Assembly (NCBI RefSeq): GCF_050948215.1
Contig: NC_135164.1
Coordinates: 3,663,116-3,727,115 of the forward strand
Direction of reading: 5' to 3'
Source: Halictus rubicundus
Taxonomy: Eukaryota > Arthropoda > Insecta > Hymenoptera > Halictidae
DNA length: 64,000 nt
Below the pieces are notes generated by a model. The model saw only the letters and a list, made by a program, of their open reading frames with translations, ran no database searches and was not told where the DNA came from. Position 1 is the stretch's first letter, and every line of letters begins with the position of its first letter. The position numbers and the translations under genes are program-made. Shown piece by piece: positions 25,362 to 37,529 of the stretch.

Positions 25362-26100
25362 GTGAGTCGAGAGACATTCCAAGCATTTTTATTTCTTCGA
25401 CCGCTGTTATCGCGCCCGGGTCGAATGCAAATTATCGCGGTCGCAACAAGAGAAATGTGACACGGGAGACGCGCGCGGGGAAAAAATTGTGAAAGGGAAG
25501 TGAAAGGACGGAGGGGTGGGGTGGGGAGGGTGGAGGAATACTTTTCTGTCAGGCGAGGTCGAGTTAACGTTGTGATTACGTACAATGTCGCGGCGGGAAC
25601 TCATTGTACGGTTGCTAACGGGCCGCGTTCGTTTCCTGGTGGCCACCCCTGCCTAAGAAACAAACGAGCCTCGAGTAGAATGTCTCTCTTCTTTAAGTGC
25701 TTTGTGTGTACCCTAGCCAGACGCTTTGTTTTCGTTCAGTGGTATTTGCCGGTCTGAAGAACCGCGCTCGACGGATTTTCGCTTCTGGAAAGCGGAGTTC
25801 GACGCGTCGCGTCCGTCGATCCGAAAACCCGCGGCTCGCTCCAATTTCGGAGCCGTGACTCGTTCTCGACCTCGGCCGGATCAAAGTGGCGGGCAAGGAC
25901 TCCGCGGGGTCGTCGACCCCGCGCGTTACGTCGACGTCGCGAATTGTTCGCCCGATTCGAAAGTGTTCCACTCGCGCAACCGAATTACACGCGTTGCCGG
26001 CGCAAAACGGCCGCGGCCGATCGGAAGAATCGAAAGTCGGATTTACGGTGTGCTCGTTCGGCGGAGAACCCTCGTCCGCGGAGGTTTCCAAATCTTTTTT

Positions 26101-26945
26101 AAATGAAAATACTGGATTTCGTATTTTCGACTTACCTTATCCCGTGGAATCACCCTCTCTATTCGGGTCTACCCTTAATAATGGGACACTCGGTATAGGA
26201 GTTTGTTACCAGATATCTTTCATTTTAAGGAATTTGTTTTTATTTTCTAAAAAGGCACGTGGTCTTTTTGAAATGAAAACAATCGATTCCGTATTTCCAC
26301 TTACTTTCTCCCGTAGAATCACCCGCTCTATTAAGTTCTACCCTTAGTAATGGCACACTCGGTATAGGAGTTTGTTACCAGATATCTTTCATTTTAAGGA
26401 ATTTATTCTTATTTTCTAAAAAGGCACGTGGTCTTTTTGAAATGAAAATAATCGATTCCGTATTTTTGACTTCCTTTCTCCCGTAGAATCACCCTCTCTA
26501 TTCGGTTCTACCCTTAATAATGGCACACTCGGTATAGGAGTTTGTTACCAGATATCTTTCATTTTAAGGAATTTGTTTTTATTTTCTAAAAAGGCACGTG
26601 GTCTTCTTGAAATGAAAACAATCGATTCCGTATTTCCACTTACTTTCTCCCGTAGAATCACCCTCTCTATTAAGTTCTACCCTTAATATTGGGACACTCG
26701 GTATAGGAGTTTGTTACCAGATATCTTTCATTTTAAGGAATTTATTCTTATTTTCTAAAAAGGCACGTGGTCTTTTTGAAATGAAAACAATCGATTCCGT
26801 ATTTTCGACTTCCTTTCTCCCGGTAGAATCACCCTCTCTATTCGGTTCTACCCTTAATATTGGGACACTCGGTATAGTAGTTTGTTACCAGATATCTTTC
26901 ATTTTAAGGAATTTGTTCTTATTTTCTAAAAAGGCACGTGGTCTC
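26101..26945. repeat. Five-copy 170-bp tandem repeat array
   Basis: Unit starts (AAATGAAAA...) are at 26101, 26271, 26440, 26610 and 26779, giving a 169-170 bp period. Each unit carries TAGAATCACCCTCTCTA-like, ACACTCGGTATAG and AAAGGCACGTGGTCT blocks, so CACGTG recurs in every copy. Copies differ by a few substitutions. Apparent open frames across the array are by-products of the repeat. Confidence 0.92.
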
Positions 26946-28660
26946 TTATACTATTTCTTGAACGGAAGCAAAATTAGGGCATTAACTTTTGGACGACAGA
27001 CACTCTACTTCGATTTCTCAATTTCTGACGGCTAATTTAAGTTCGCAGTTCGTATTTTTAAAAGAAGCTTCGTCATCTCGAGAAGCTCTTCACCAGCTCG
27101 AAATAATACTTGGTGAAATTAATTAGCGAGAGTTTAAACGGATATTTGGAACAGTTGAATTTAATAGAGTTTCAATGCAGTGAAATCTACAATTCATTAC
27201 GGAGCATGGAGATTTTCCAAAATAGAAAGCTACATAGATGTCACTTCGCTTTATGTCGAATTTGTCGCCATTAATACCGTAGGAAATAAAATTGTGCGTG
27301 GTTTTCTTTTCCTAAATATTTACAAAATACCATAATATAAAGTATCACAGTTCAATTGCAATTACTTCCTCTCATAATGTATGACTGTGACTATGACAAG
27401 GCCGTATTTTTCAAAGTCCTATTAAAATTGAACAGCACTCAAAACGATTGTATACAAAATTGATTGTAAAACAAAGAAAAACAAAAACGGTGGAAGCATT
27501 TATTTCGAATAACAATGAACAAACTGGCGAAACTAACAAGACACTCGCCGATATCTGCATAGACAATCATCATCATGATCGACGATGCCTGAAATTGTTT
27601 GCAATTCCAATCTCTTTGTGATTAGTCTGACGGGAGGGGAGGGGGGGCACGTATCGCTGTTACGGGGGAATTGTATACCGAGCTTAGTCACACATGGTTT
27701 ACCGCCGTATAACGATTTTATGGGGGCTTGAACGCATACCATTATTTAAGATGATCGAGCTGCGCTGTATCTGTGCCGGGCGAGAATTACCGCGGGCAAT
27801 TTAAATTACATCGAGACGGATCCTCTCTCGTTCATCGAATTGTTTACCGTTCGGAAATACTTAACCGTGCGCACGGTTACCGTTACCGTTACCATTTTTA
27901 TTAGTGGTATCGTTCGATCGAAACGTGCCGTTGAATAAACGAAATTTTTCACAGTGCATATAGGGTTCTTCGGTGTCTACGGCGTTATATTGTTCAAATA
28001 ATCCCCCACCATCGTTCGACGGCGCGCGTTGCTTTGTTTGCGCTGAACTCAGCCTCGCCCGAATATGGCAGCGCCGGTATTCATTTTTGTTAACGGTGCA
28101 ATTACTTTCGGAACGATTGACGACAAATAGTAGCCGCTGTTTGCGCGACCGCGCCCGTCGGGATTATACGTTTAGCGGTGGATTCCAAGTAGATCTTTTT
28201 TTTTCTCTCTCTCTTCCTCTCTCCCGTTTTGGAATAATATAATTGATTGACATCGTGCAGCGGCGAAATTCAATTACTGTTAATACAGCGCTCGGATAAC
28301 GCCGACTTCTGATCAATACTCGGCACACAGCGACGGCGTACTGTGTTTACTATTTATTCGCTTAACGCTCGTCTCTCGGCACGCACTCGGATCTCGCTTT
28401 TGTTCCTTTTTTCCCGTTCTCGCGGGTTCTTCGAATATATGAAATTCAGATTATAGCGGAGAGCGACGGAGACAGTACGGGAACTCTTTGATTCTCCGTT
28501 GCTTCGGTGCCAGAGTATCGAGAGGCTCGAATCGACGATAACTTTGCTGAAGAAGTTTTCATACTGAGCAAACGCGCCCCCCCCCCGTATACTTTCAATG
28601 CTCTTAGTCGGTTCGAGGTAATTATAACGAGTCGAACGACCATTTTCCTTTTTTCATCAA
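26946..28660. other. Noncoding stretch, no gene recognised
   Basis: AT-rich up to about 27500, then CpG-rich. A short GTTACC tandem occurs near 27875-27892. No domain-bearing frame or paired splice signals were seen. Confidence 0.4.
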
Positions 28661-28825
28661 CACTAGCTTTCAAAATGACGGGTTCTAATATTTTTAATTT
28701 ACTATTAGGAAATTTATTTCTTTGCGTATGTGTTACTAAAAACACATGGCCAGAAATTTGGACAGCTCATTCTTGTTATTTTTATAAGGTGAAATAGTGA
28801 CTTTCAGTGCTCCGTAAACCTAGAG
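28661..28825 (+). mobile_element. Family A MITE relic with damaged palindrome
   Basis: The left end CACTAG followed by CTTTCAAAATGACGGGTTC retains only one arm of the family palindrome. The right end CTCCGTAAACCTAGAG matches the family with a substitution. Flanking TTAA sites have decayed (TCAA/TCAG). Confidence 0.6.
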
Positions 28826-29442
28826 TCAGAGAAGTCATATTCAGTAATTTCCTACGGAAACGTTTTTATAATTTTAATAATTGTGAAATGGAAAACCGGT
28901 GATTTTTACCATGGTAGATTTAGCGTTATTGTTTTCAAGAGACGCAAACGAATTAGTTAAAATACTGTCCGGTTTGACGTCACGGCTGACATATTCGCGG
29001 TTACAAGAAGTAGAAACACCGAGTCATGAACAGACACATTAGCCAATTGCTATTAACCTGTTAACCGGATGATTTATCGAGCATCAACACCCACATAACC
29101 ATGATTAAGTATGAATAAAACGATTTGAAGCGACCGACCTCGCAGTACACATAAGTGTGATCTAATTTAAGCTGGTACAGATATTGTGGTCGAATTGGAC
29201 CGCAGAATTTTCTGAGAAATACTTACGAACTGTGTAAAGAAGTTAAAAAACAGTTCTCGGACGAATAACAGTATAAATTGGGCGTGACGAATGAGTTAAT
29301 TCGACTTCCTCTTTGTCCTATATGCCGAATAAAAGAGAAAAGAAACTATTATTTCATCTTGAAATTGCAAAGATACTTTCGTGGGAAATGATTAAATAAT
29401 TATTGCCATTTTTAGAAAACAACAAGCATAAGTTAATTTTCA

Positions 29443-29613
29443 CCCTTTGCAGTCGAAGCTGTTTCAAAACCAATTTCTTCTTACCTAGAATATTTCCAAC
29501 ATGCGTAATTTATTTCTATTACTCGTACTTACGACACTGAAATTTTTCCGAATTTCTCAGATAGCAATATAATATAAAAATTGTTTGAAATAATAGCGTA
29601 GCAATTTTTAGGG
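29443..29613. mobile_element. Degraded family B MITE
   Basis: CCCTTTGCAGTCGAAG at the left and an AATTTTTAGGGTTGA end at the right resemble the copies at 3474 and 35507, with loss of about 65 internal bases and of the TTAA sites. Confidence 0.5.
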
Positions 29614-30808
29614 TTGAGGCTCGGTGGGTTTATTGTCGGTCAAAACTCAGGCAAAACATGCTCGCTGAATTCGGAAGATCGGGCAATTAAAACATAAAGC
29701 TTGGCATATTCGACTCATTGCTTCATGTAAATCCGTCGGTTCTCGGTGGTTGCCGGCGACGGAGTTCAGTGACACACCCCCGCGTATCTGTCGCAGGATG
29801 GAAAAACCACGTCGTGTCGCATCGCAGAAAAAAAAAAAGAAAAATTCTTGTCATCCCCCGTCCTCCCTCCTCATCAACTCGTAAACCGTTTCAGGAAACT
29901 CCGGTGCTCGTTCGGGCGGCGGGGGTTGAAGGGGCTAGTGAGACGGTGTAGCGAGGAGGGGGTGGAGGGCACAGGGATGGTTCTCGCCGGTTGAAAAAGA
30001 AATTCATAATTACACGGGGTTCGTTAGCGGTTCCGCGGTATTCCGTTTTTGAAGTTAATCGACGATGAAAGAATTTCCTCCCCGGATCGCGATGAGCGGG
30101 CTTAAAATACGAGCAGCTTTCGTGGCTTTGACCATTAAAAGCCGTACCTGCGATGCGGTTAACCTCAAAAAGTCTATAGTTCGGCCTTCCGTCGGCTACC
30201 CTGGGCAATTTCACCGGAGAATATGAGGAAGGATAGCGAGGAGGAACGAGGTCGGGCTGGTTGCAGCCTCGTCCTTTTTGCTTTTCCTTCGTTGCTCGGT
30301 CGCAACGAAAAACTGCATCGGTGCGCGACCGCGTGTGTGTATGCGCGGGCATGCGTACATGTACGTGCACGCGCGGTGCACGCGTGCCGGTGTGTACCGC
30401 GTCGTTAACGAAAGCAGGCCACCTTTTGCCATAGTTAACCGCGTCGCGCTTTCGGTCGTTACAGCGAACCTCTGGTCTATGCGAATCTGTCTGGGATTAG
30501 TCGTTTCGAGTAGCAACAGGCTCCGGATAATTGACACTCACTGACAAGCGCATAATAAACGTTATTGTTAGCATGGGCGCGATAGAACTCCCCACGATAT
30601 CTCGATAGGAAATCTTTCGCCTGCATTTTACATTGACAATATTGTTCTCTCTGGACGTAATGGCGTCGTAGCTGGGTGAAACGAAAATTTTGGAATAATT
30701 GCAAAGCAGGACAAATTTTTAAAGAATTTAGAAATGCTGTTGCATTATTTTGAACCGATTCAGATTACTAGAAAAATATGTAAATGCCCATCTAACTCTT
30801 GCAACGGA

Positions 30809-31043
30809 CACGTTAAGTGCCAAAAATCAATCCCAGGGATTCTCACAAAATCGGTGCAATTTAATTAATGAATCCGAAACTAGAAATTTGAAATGTATTA
30901 TAGGGGATGCTGTCTTAACCCTTCTGAATTCTAAAGATCCTAATAAAATTCGGTTTATCTGGATATGTCACAAGAAAAATGAATTTCCAAACCTAGCCAA
31001 AAATCACTGTCAGTCGTATGTGACTGACGCGGCAGTTAACGTG
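30809..31043 (-). mobile_element. TTAA-flanked palindrome MITE, family C, variant stem
   Basis: The right end is CAGTTAACGTG|TTAA (31044-31047); the left end CACGTTAAGTGCC follows a decayed target. It shares the internal segment AGATCCTAATAAAATTCGG with the copy at 39953 (AGATCCTAATCGAATTTGG) and is the same length (235 bp) as the copy at 63608. Its palindrome is GTCAGTC-GTATGT-GACTGAC (31009-31028), 15 nt from the TTAA, instead of the GTCACCCA stem of the other copies. The right TTAA is shared with the next element. Confidence 0.7.
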
Positions 31044-31047
31044 TTAA

Positions 31048-31208
31048 CCAGTTAACTGTGTTTGACGAGTATACTCGTCATGAAGAAATGGCAATATTTT
31101 GTGTCATGACGACTATACTCGTCAAAACAGCTATAATTCGAACAGCGGTTAATTTTTGCGACGCAACTTAGGTACACATTTTTCAAAGAGGTCGCAACAG
31201 CTAACTGG
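31048..31208 (+). mobile_element. TTAA-flanked palindrome MITE, family G
   Basis: TTAA at 31044-31047 (shared with the preceding element) and 31209-31212. Inverted ends are CCAGTTAACTGTG and CAGCTAACTGG. Exactly 15 nt inside the left TTAA is the perfect 18-bp palindrome TGACGAGTATACTCGTCA (31063-31080). An inverted near-copy, TGACGACTATACTCGTCA, lies about 30 bases further in. 161 bp, no ORF. Confidence 0.75.
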
Positions 31209-32599
31209 TTAATGCAGATGATTCTAATAGTAATAGAAATGCATAAAATATTGGACCCTGTGCGCAAGCAGGCACCGAACAGTTGAATGGACAGTCAATG
31301 GACAGTTAGTTAATTTATTGATACTGAAACCACAAGAAAATATTGTTTAATATAAGAATCCAATTAAATTTTCCCAGAATCCAAATAAACCGTGGATCGC
31401 GTGAAATATAAGTTGAATTTCCTCCTTGTATTCTTAGGGCAGTCGTTAAAGTTGCACGATGTCCGTAAATAATCAAGGGAATTAGAGATTAGAGATAAGT
31501 AAAAATATTCCGTCCGATCGGCTGGCGAAACGAGGCCCGCGAGAATCCTTTTGAAACACTGTCGACGGTAATCCGATCGATCCAGAAAAAAATATGGCCG
31601 GGGTCATTTCGGGTCAGAGGATACCTGAAATAACAGGATCGACGGATTACCCGATGTATTTGCTCAGAGGGTTCCCACTCGTAAATTGTTTCTCGGAGGG
31701 GCACTGTTACACAATCCTCGTTGGGCGAGGTTTGTTTGACAAGAAGAAGATCCGATCGAACATCGCGCGCGCCCTTACGGCGACTACGTTTCGGGACAAG
31801 GGAATTCTTCAAATATTTGTCAACTGGCCGAATTACCTGATGTCGGACTGGATAGGAGCTATTGTTTGAATACACAAATGTCGCGATCTTTTTCACCTCT
31901 CCGCGAGAAAATTTTCATATCCATGCTCTCTTTCTTTCCCGTGTAAAGTACCCGAGTCATGATAGTTGTCCATTCCGTTCCTGTTACTTCGAACTCGCAA
32001 CACACGAACGGAGCGGACAGCTATTATGACCTTAGGTATCTTCTTTCGAGAAATAGACGATAATCGTTACCGTTGTAACACAATACAGGTCGAGGAGGGC
32101 GGTAATCGTAGTACACTCGGGCAGGGCTGGGCAAATTTGAAACGAAAAAATAAGAAATAACTAATAAAAACGATTTAGTTTCATTCTTCATGGTTGAAAG
32201 GTGGCGATTCTGCGTACAAAACTATTCAAGAAATTAATGTGTTCGAGTATATATTATGGGAAAAAATGGCTACAAATTTGGAAAGTCACATTTTCGTTAT
32301 TTTTGATTTTTAGTGTTCCGTGCACCTAGCGTGTTAGGGTCCTAGGATGTAGAAGGAGGGATGATACGGGTGGGAGGCGTCGCGGTATCTGGGGGCCAAG
32401 TTTCGCCGATGGCTCGCGTTGCATCACAATTACTTGAAACAATTTCTTCAGGCAGAAAACTGATAAACACTCGGCGTTCCTTTCGGTTTATTCAGGAACA
32501 CGAGTTTCCTTTTATTCGGAGCATCGGTGGACGCACCGACGCAGAACCGAGACCGAGGCTTCATCCTCCCCGATTGTTCCCGTGAAAAAAGCTGGAGCG

Positions 32600-32690
32600 A
32601 AAGAGAGAGAGAGAGAGAGAGAGAGGGAGGCGGGGGTGTGTATGAAGGGGTTGAGATAGACGGAGAAAGAGAGAGAGAGAGAGAAAAAAG
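32600..32690. repeat. GA microsatellites
   Basis: (GA)n runs at about 32604-32627 and 32666-32684, separated by a G-rich segment. Open frames over them are repeat artefacts. Confidence 0.7.
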
Positions 32691-33240
32691 TGAACTTTAT
32701 CCCCGCCGGTTAAGGCAATATCCATATACCCGCTATCATTGTATACAAACAATGAGCTATTACGGAGAGCGTGTAGAACATAAACATAACGTGGTAGGAT
32801 GAAAGGTACACAAATCGTTAGGGAGAACAAGGCGTCTCGTTTAAAGTACAGATGAAACGACCTGTACCGGCGGCAGGCTTGCACCGCAATGATGCAACTG
32901 GGCACGGCGCCCTTATAGAAAACGTGGTGCACGAGGAAGAACGAGAGGAGCATGCCTCGTGCACGACGTGCATGCCTCTCTCGACCGTAGCCGGCCGCGG
33001 CTCTATACCCGGTGGGACGAATTTATCGACTTTTCCAGAACTCCGTCAGCCCAGCTGGCCCAAGTTAAACGATGTCCTCATCATCGGACCGCGGAAGTCA
33101 CGTTCTTCTAGGCAAATTTAATGGAATTGCATCAAATTTTACTCGCTCCGTGAACCGAGAAAATTATTAAGAAGATCGAGCTACACCAAACACTGAAATT
33201 ATATACACAGTGTAATCTCGAGCCTATCATAATTGAATTT

Positions 33241-33820
33241 GAACCTCCAATTTTTCTGTTCGATAAATACCGATACTTCGAGCACTTTCAGCTGGGAAAA
33301 CTGTTCCAGTCGTCAGCCATTTGAGGCCAGAAGTCGGCCATTTTGAGCGTTGTTAGTATTAACCCTCGTGGGGGCCAAAATAAGGCACGTTCATCCTATT
33401 ATGAGAGCTATAGAACAAGCCGATGTTTCTGTAATATTTTATATTATTTATGAAAAAGATAATTGCTTAGTTGAGTTTGTGTATTAAGAATTTTGAAAAA
33501 GTTGACGAATCCTTACTATCGTTTAGTTTTATCTTTACCTTATTATCGGAGGTTTTAATTTTTGTGTTCGATAAATGTCTTACCTTCGCCGATTCTTCGA
33601 GCACTTTCAGCTAGGCTAACTGTTCCAATCGTCAGCCATTTGAGGCCAGAAATCGGCCATTTTGAGCGTTGTTAGTATTAACCCTCGTGGGGGCCAAAAT
33701 GAGGCACGATCATCCTATTATAAGAGCTATAGAATAAGCCGATGTTTCTGTAACATTTTATATTATTCATGAAAAAGAAAATTTCTTAGTTCAGTTTGTG
33801 TATTAAGAATTTTGTTCAAC
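33241..33820. repeat. Direct duplication, about 319-bp period
   Basis: A segment containing TTCGAGCACTTTCAGCT begins at 33277 and recurs at 33596. Both copies continue through CGTCAGCCATTTGAGGCCAGAA, TATTAACCCTCGTGGGGGCC and GATGTTTCTGTAA to a TGTGTATTAAGAATTTTG end. The copies are highly similar, so the duplication looks fairly recent. There is no ORF of note. Confidence 0.85.
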
Positions 33821-35500
33821 GATTCGTGGTTTCGCAAGGTCAACATTCCGAATCCCACCAGGCATGTTTTTTCGTCTGACTCTTTTCGTTGCGTTTAATT
33901 GCGTTTCACGAACGAAGCAGCATTTACAATTCTAATTAATATTGCTGCTACAGTGCTCGGGTTTTTTGTGTATGTCCGTCAGAAGGGTCTCCTCTAGTGT
34001 TGAGAACAGTACCATTGTGTAGAAGTGCACAGGCGTGAGAGTTCCTCTTATACGGACAAGTAGCGTTAGGGTCCAAAAAAAGATCAGTCTAGGTCCATTT
34101 CTGAACTCTTGAATCCTGATCCCCCGTTACCCTACCACTTGACATTCTACGAAGTATCTCATTATGCGAAGTGTTTCGAAACGGTCGGACCTGCCAAAAG
34201 TAAAACAAAATATTTTCAAATCAAGATTAAATCTTATTAAATTAAATTAAATTAAATTAAATTTTATTCTAGAAAAGAAACGAATAAAGGCATTCCTTAG
34301 GCATTTTATATGAATTTTGGGTCACAAGTTATTTTCGAGTCTCGGTTTATAAAATGCGAATTGCTGCAAAAGCGAGTTCTGAAATTTGCTTAAAAATCAC
34401 AATTTTCCATTAATTCTTGTGTGAGGAGGACAGGGTTTTTGAAAAAATCGAGTTGGAAGATTCTTTAGATTCTCTAGGTATATTAGATGACATACCCTGA
34501 TTGGTTGACGGGCGGCAGGATTTTCGGAGCACCCTGTATCGGAGCCGACAAGTCTATGCATACGTATACACGCGGGTATACACGCCGAGTCCTAGATTCT
34601 CGGTTTCGTATCCGTGAGAGAGAAGAGAAGGAACAGACTCGTAGCTCGCCAGTCCCACGGGGCCTCGGTGTCCTCAGTTATCTCGGGCAGAGGGGGCCTC
34701 ACCTCCGCGATCCTCTTCTCTCGGTCCCCTTTCTCTCGGCTCGAGGAGTCCTTTCGAATGCATCCATCTCGGAACTCCCCCACCCCTTGGAGCAGTTCTT
34801 TTTTCCCCCGCAGGATCCTCTCTCCTCCCTTTCGTTCCACGAGAATATTCTGCTTCCTCGATCATTCCTCTTTATTACAAAGTTAATCCTTTCTCCACCT
34901 TCGTTTTTCTTGGTGGCCGACTTGCTCGCACTAGGCCGGGGCTCCAGCGAGCATCCACCGCCGGGGTTCTATCTTTCTCCTCCTCGTCACGACCCAACAG
35001 GCTCACCTCTGTACTTTCGTAAAATATGTATCCGAACCTTGCTGATAATGAGAAGACGCTCGGCAGTTTCTTTCTCGCGGGGGAAAGCGGTTCCCTTTTC
35101 TCGTCTGACTTACCGCGGGCTTTGACGCCGAGTCTTGCTTATTTATAGGTCATGAGAGCGCCGAGGATCCTCGTATTGTTTCCATCGCACGAGATCCTCT
35201 ATATCAGAGACTATTGCAAACATTTTTCATGGATTTTTCTCTATGAATTGTGCTGTCTTCCAAAAAAGAATCTATTTGATCTGTAGCTTTAGTTTGGCAA
35301 TCAGTCGTTACAAAATTGTCCTCAGCTTTATTCGATAGCAAGAACTCAATTTTTCGATTGGTACCTTACCTCACAATTCAACTTCAACGCATCAGATTAA
35401 AACGTACCACGGTAGGACCCCGCTCGTTGCACCAGACGGGGCCGAAAATGCGTGCAAAAATCGAGGTGCGTAGTGTCGATCTCAGGGACGTCATTTTAGC
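33821..35500. other. Noncoding stretch, no gene recognised
   Basis: A short ATTAA pentamer repeat lies at about 34230-34263. A GC-rich block at 34500-35130 is open in one plus frame (to 35125), but it is Pro/Ser/Arg-rich with no domain signature and I do not call it. Confidence 0.4.
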
Positions 35501-35506
35501 CCTTAA

Positions 35507-35740
35507 CACTCGAATGACGACTGCAAGGCCACACTAAAAATTGCTGTATCATTATCCAAAATATTTTTTACATTTTTAAATTTGTTTGTATTTAATAAAT
35601 TACTAAACGTTTCAGTATTGCACGAGTAAATTGCACCATTTTCGTATGTATAACACAAAAAAAAATATATACATACAGAAGGGAAATATTCTAGGTCGGA
35701 AGAAATGTTTTCGAATTAAAATGGCTTCGAGTGCAAAGGG
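35507..35740. mobile_element. TTAA-flanked MITE, family B, copy 2
   Basis: TTAA at 35503-35506 and 35741-35744. The ends CACTCGAATGACGACTGC and TTCGAGTGCAAAGGG match the copy at 3474-3710 in the opposite orientation, and length is nearly the same (234 versus 237 bp). The interior is AT-rich with no ORF. Confidence 0.75.
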
Positions 35741-36294
35741 TTAAGGATCATCTTTCTCGAACCCTCACACTGTGTTCAGATTTATACGACCCTGGAAGAA
35801 ATTGTTAATCATAAGTTTTTATTCGCATAACTTCTTGGTGTGCAGTAGGATATATTTCACGAATTCAACAACATATTACAATTTCGTTTTTCCAACTGAT
35901 TTATTATACTCGGTACATTCTGACTTCATGTCTCTGTCACAGAGAAACCTCTTCAAGGTTTTGCAACGCAGAGAACCTCTTTAAGGTTGAGCCAAATATA
36001 GAAAAGGTTGTTATCGATGCGCTTCTAGATCCCCTTGGCATTCTATTCGATCTATGCACGCAGCGAAGGATGCGGCAAGGTTAAGTGTTTTTAAAAAAAG
36101 AAGATAATGTCCTTCCATCAGCGTCAAGATTTTTTAATCCTTTGTTAAGCCGCAAAGGTGCACAGCTATAGGAGTAGAGTTCAGAAGATTCCATATTTTA
36201 TTAATAAATACGCTCGTAACAAAGTCTGCTTAAAATAAACATTTATCTAGACCGATCGCCAAGAACATCGCCGGCCACCGAGAAAGTTAATTAA

Positions 36295-36499
36295 CACAAA
36301 GTTCACGGGACCCGTCAAAATGACGGGTTCTAATATTTTTAATTTTAAATTATTAAGACTCTAAGGATGCATACATGAGAAATTATTTAGCAAAGTATAT
36401 ATTATTTTTAAAATACTGCTAAAAATGTGGGTTGCACGTTCTTGTTATTTTTATAAAGTAATGCAAAATAGTCTCTTTGAGTGCTCCGTAAACCTAGTG
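36295..36499 (+). mobile_element. TTAA-flanked palindrome MITE, family A, copy 3
   Basis: TTAA at 36291-36294; the right target has decayed to TTAG. The left end is CACAAAGTTCACGGG (15 nt) and then the palindrome ACCCGTCA-AAA-TGACGGGT (36310-36328). The right end is CTCCGTAAACCTAGTG. It also preserves the uninterrupted internal sequence around AAGTATATATTATTTTT that is split by an insertion in the copy at 61853. Confidence 0.8.
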
Positions 36500-37015
36500 T
36501 TAGCGTAATATCTGCAACGTATTGCTAAATTGTTCGAAATCTTGACGAACCTAATTCAAGGTCGGTACAATTCAAGCAGAACACTTCCGACGGCCGTCCG
36601 ACCGTGCGGATATCGGAGACAGGTTACGTATCTGAAATCGACGTCTGCTTCATTTTCGTGCATGGTCCATTTGTTGCTTTATTAGAGACTTAATTGAATT
36701 TAATACAAGGTCGGCGCAGCTCGACCAGAACGCTTCTAACGCTTGGTATAACGTAAGGGTCGATGGCAGGGGTTTCGCGTTTGAGATCGACTTTTCGCCC
36801 ACTTCGGTGTCCCCGATCGCCAGACATTTTTTTTCTCTTATCGATCGCGATGGAAAAGTTTAATTAGACAGCCGGCGAATTCCAGAGGAAATTACTCCGA
36901 CTCGTTTTAATATCCCTCGCATGCCCGGCAAATTCCGAAGGAGACCGGCCCGAAAGGTTGGACCTAAGATATCTCGTGACCTGACCTCAACCTGTTCGGA
37001 CTGTTCGGGACTCGT

Positions 37016-37016
<1 letters not shown>

Positions 37017-37050
<34 letters not shown>

Positions 37051-37126
37051 CTTTTTCTCTCTGGTGCTCCATCGGTGGACCAGTCGAACCCCTCTGTCAG
37101 CCGAAGAAACCTTTTCTCGACCTCGA

Positions 37127-37181
<55 letters not shown>
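37017..37181. repeat. Two long CT microsatellites
   Basis: (CT)n runs at about 37017-37046 and 37129-37181, separated by 80 bases. Ser/Leu- or Arg/Glu-repeat frames on both strands are artefacts of these tracts. Confidence 0.9.
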
Positions 37182-37184
<3 letters not shown>

Positions 37185-37529
37185 CGCTCGCCTGGCCCTG
37201 CCAGTCATCGGAATTCATCTTCCAAATACGTCTCTGCCCTCTTTCATCCCGAATCTTTCGCCAGCGCGGTCGCTCTCGTTCATTTCTTTTTCTTTTTCGC
37301 CGGTTTCCAAACCGTCGTGGTCCTCTCGCGAGAACGATCGTTTCAAAACATCATTGTGCCGGCGCAGGGCCTATTCAACGCTTTCATTGACTCCTGTTTC
37401 GGATATTCTAGTTTGCCGCGCGGCGTAACCTTACCGCCGCGCGTCGCGTTTGCGGAATTTGCGGGACGAGCCGGGACTATTCGAGCGGTTCAATATTTGA
37501 CATTCTTTCGAGCATTCGTACGTTGAACG

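Noticed and set aside
25886..27035. Open frames repeating SPSLFGSTLN and NLFLFSKKARGL
   Set aside because: The repetition follows the 170-bp tandem DNA array; neighbouring copies break the frame.
34487..35125. 212-codon plus-strand frame
   Set aside because: Low-complexity Ser/Pro/Arg composition and no recognisable domain or splice context.
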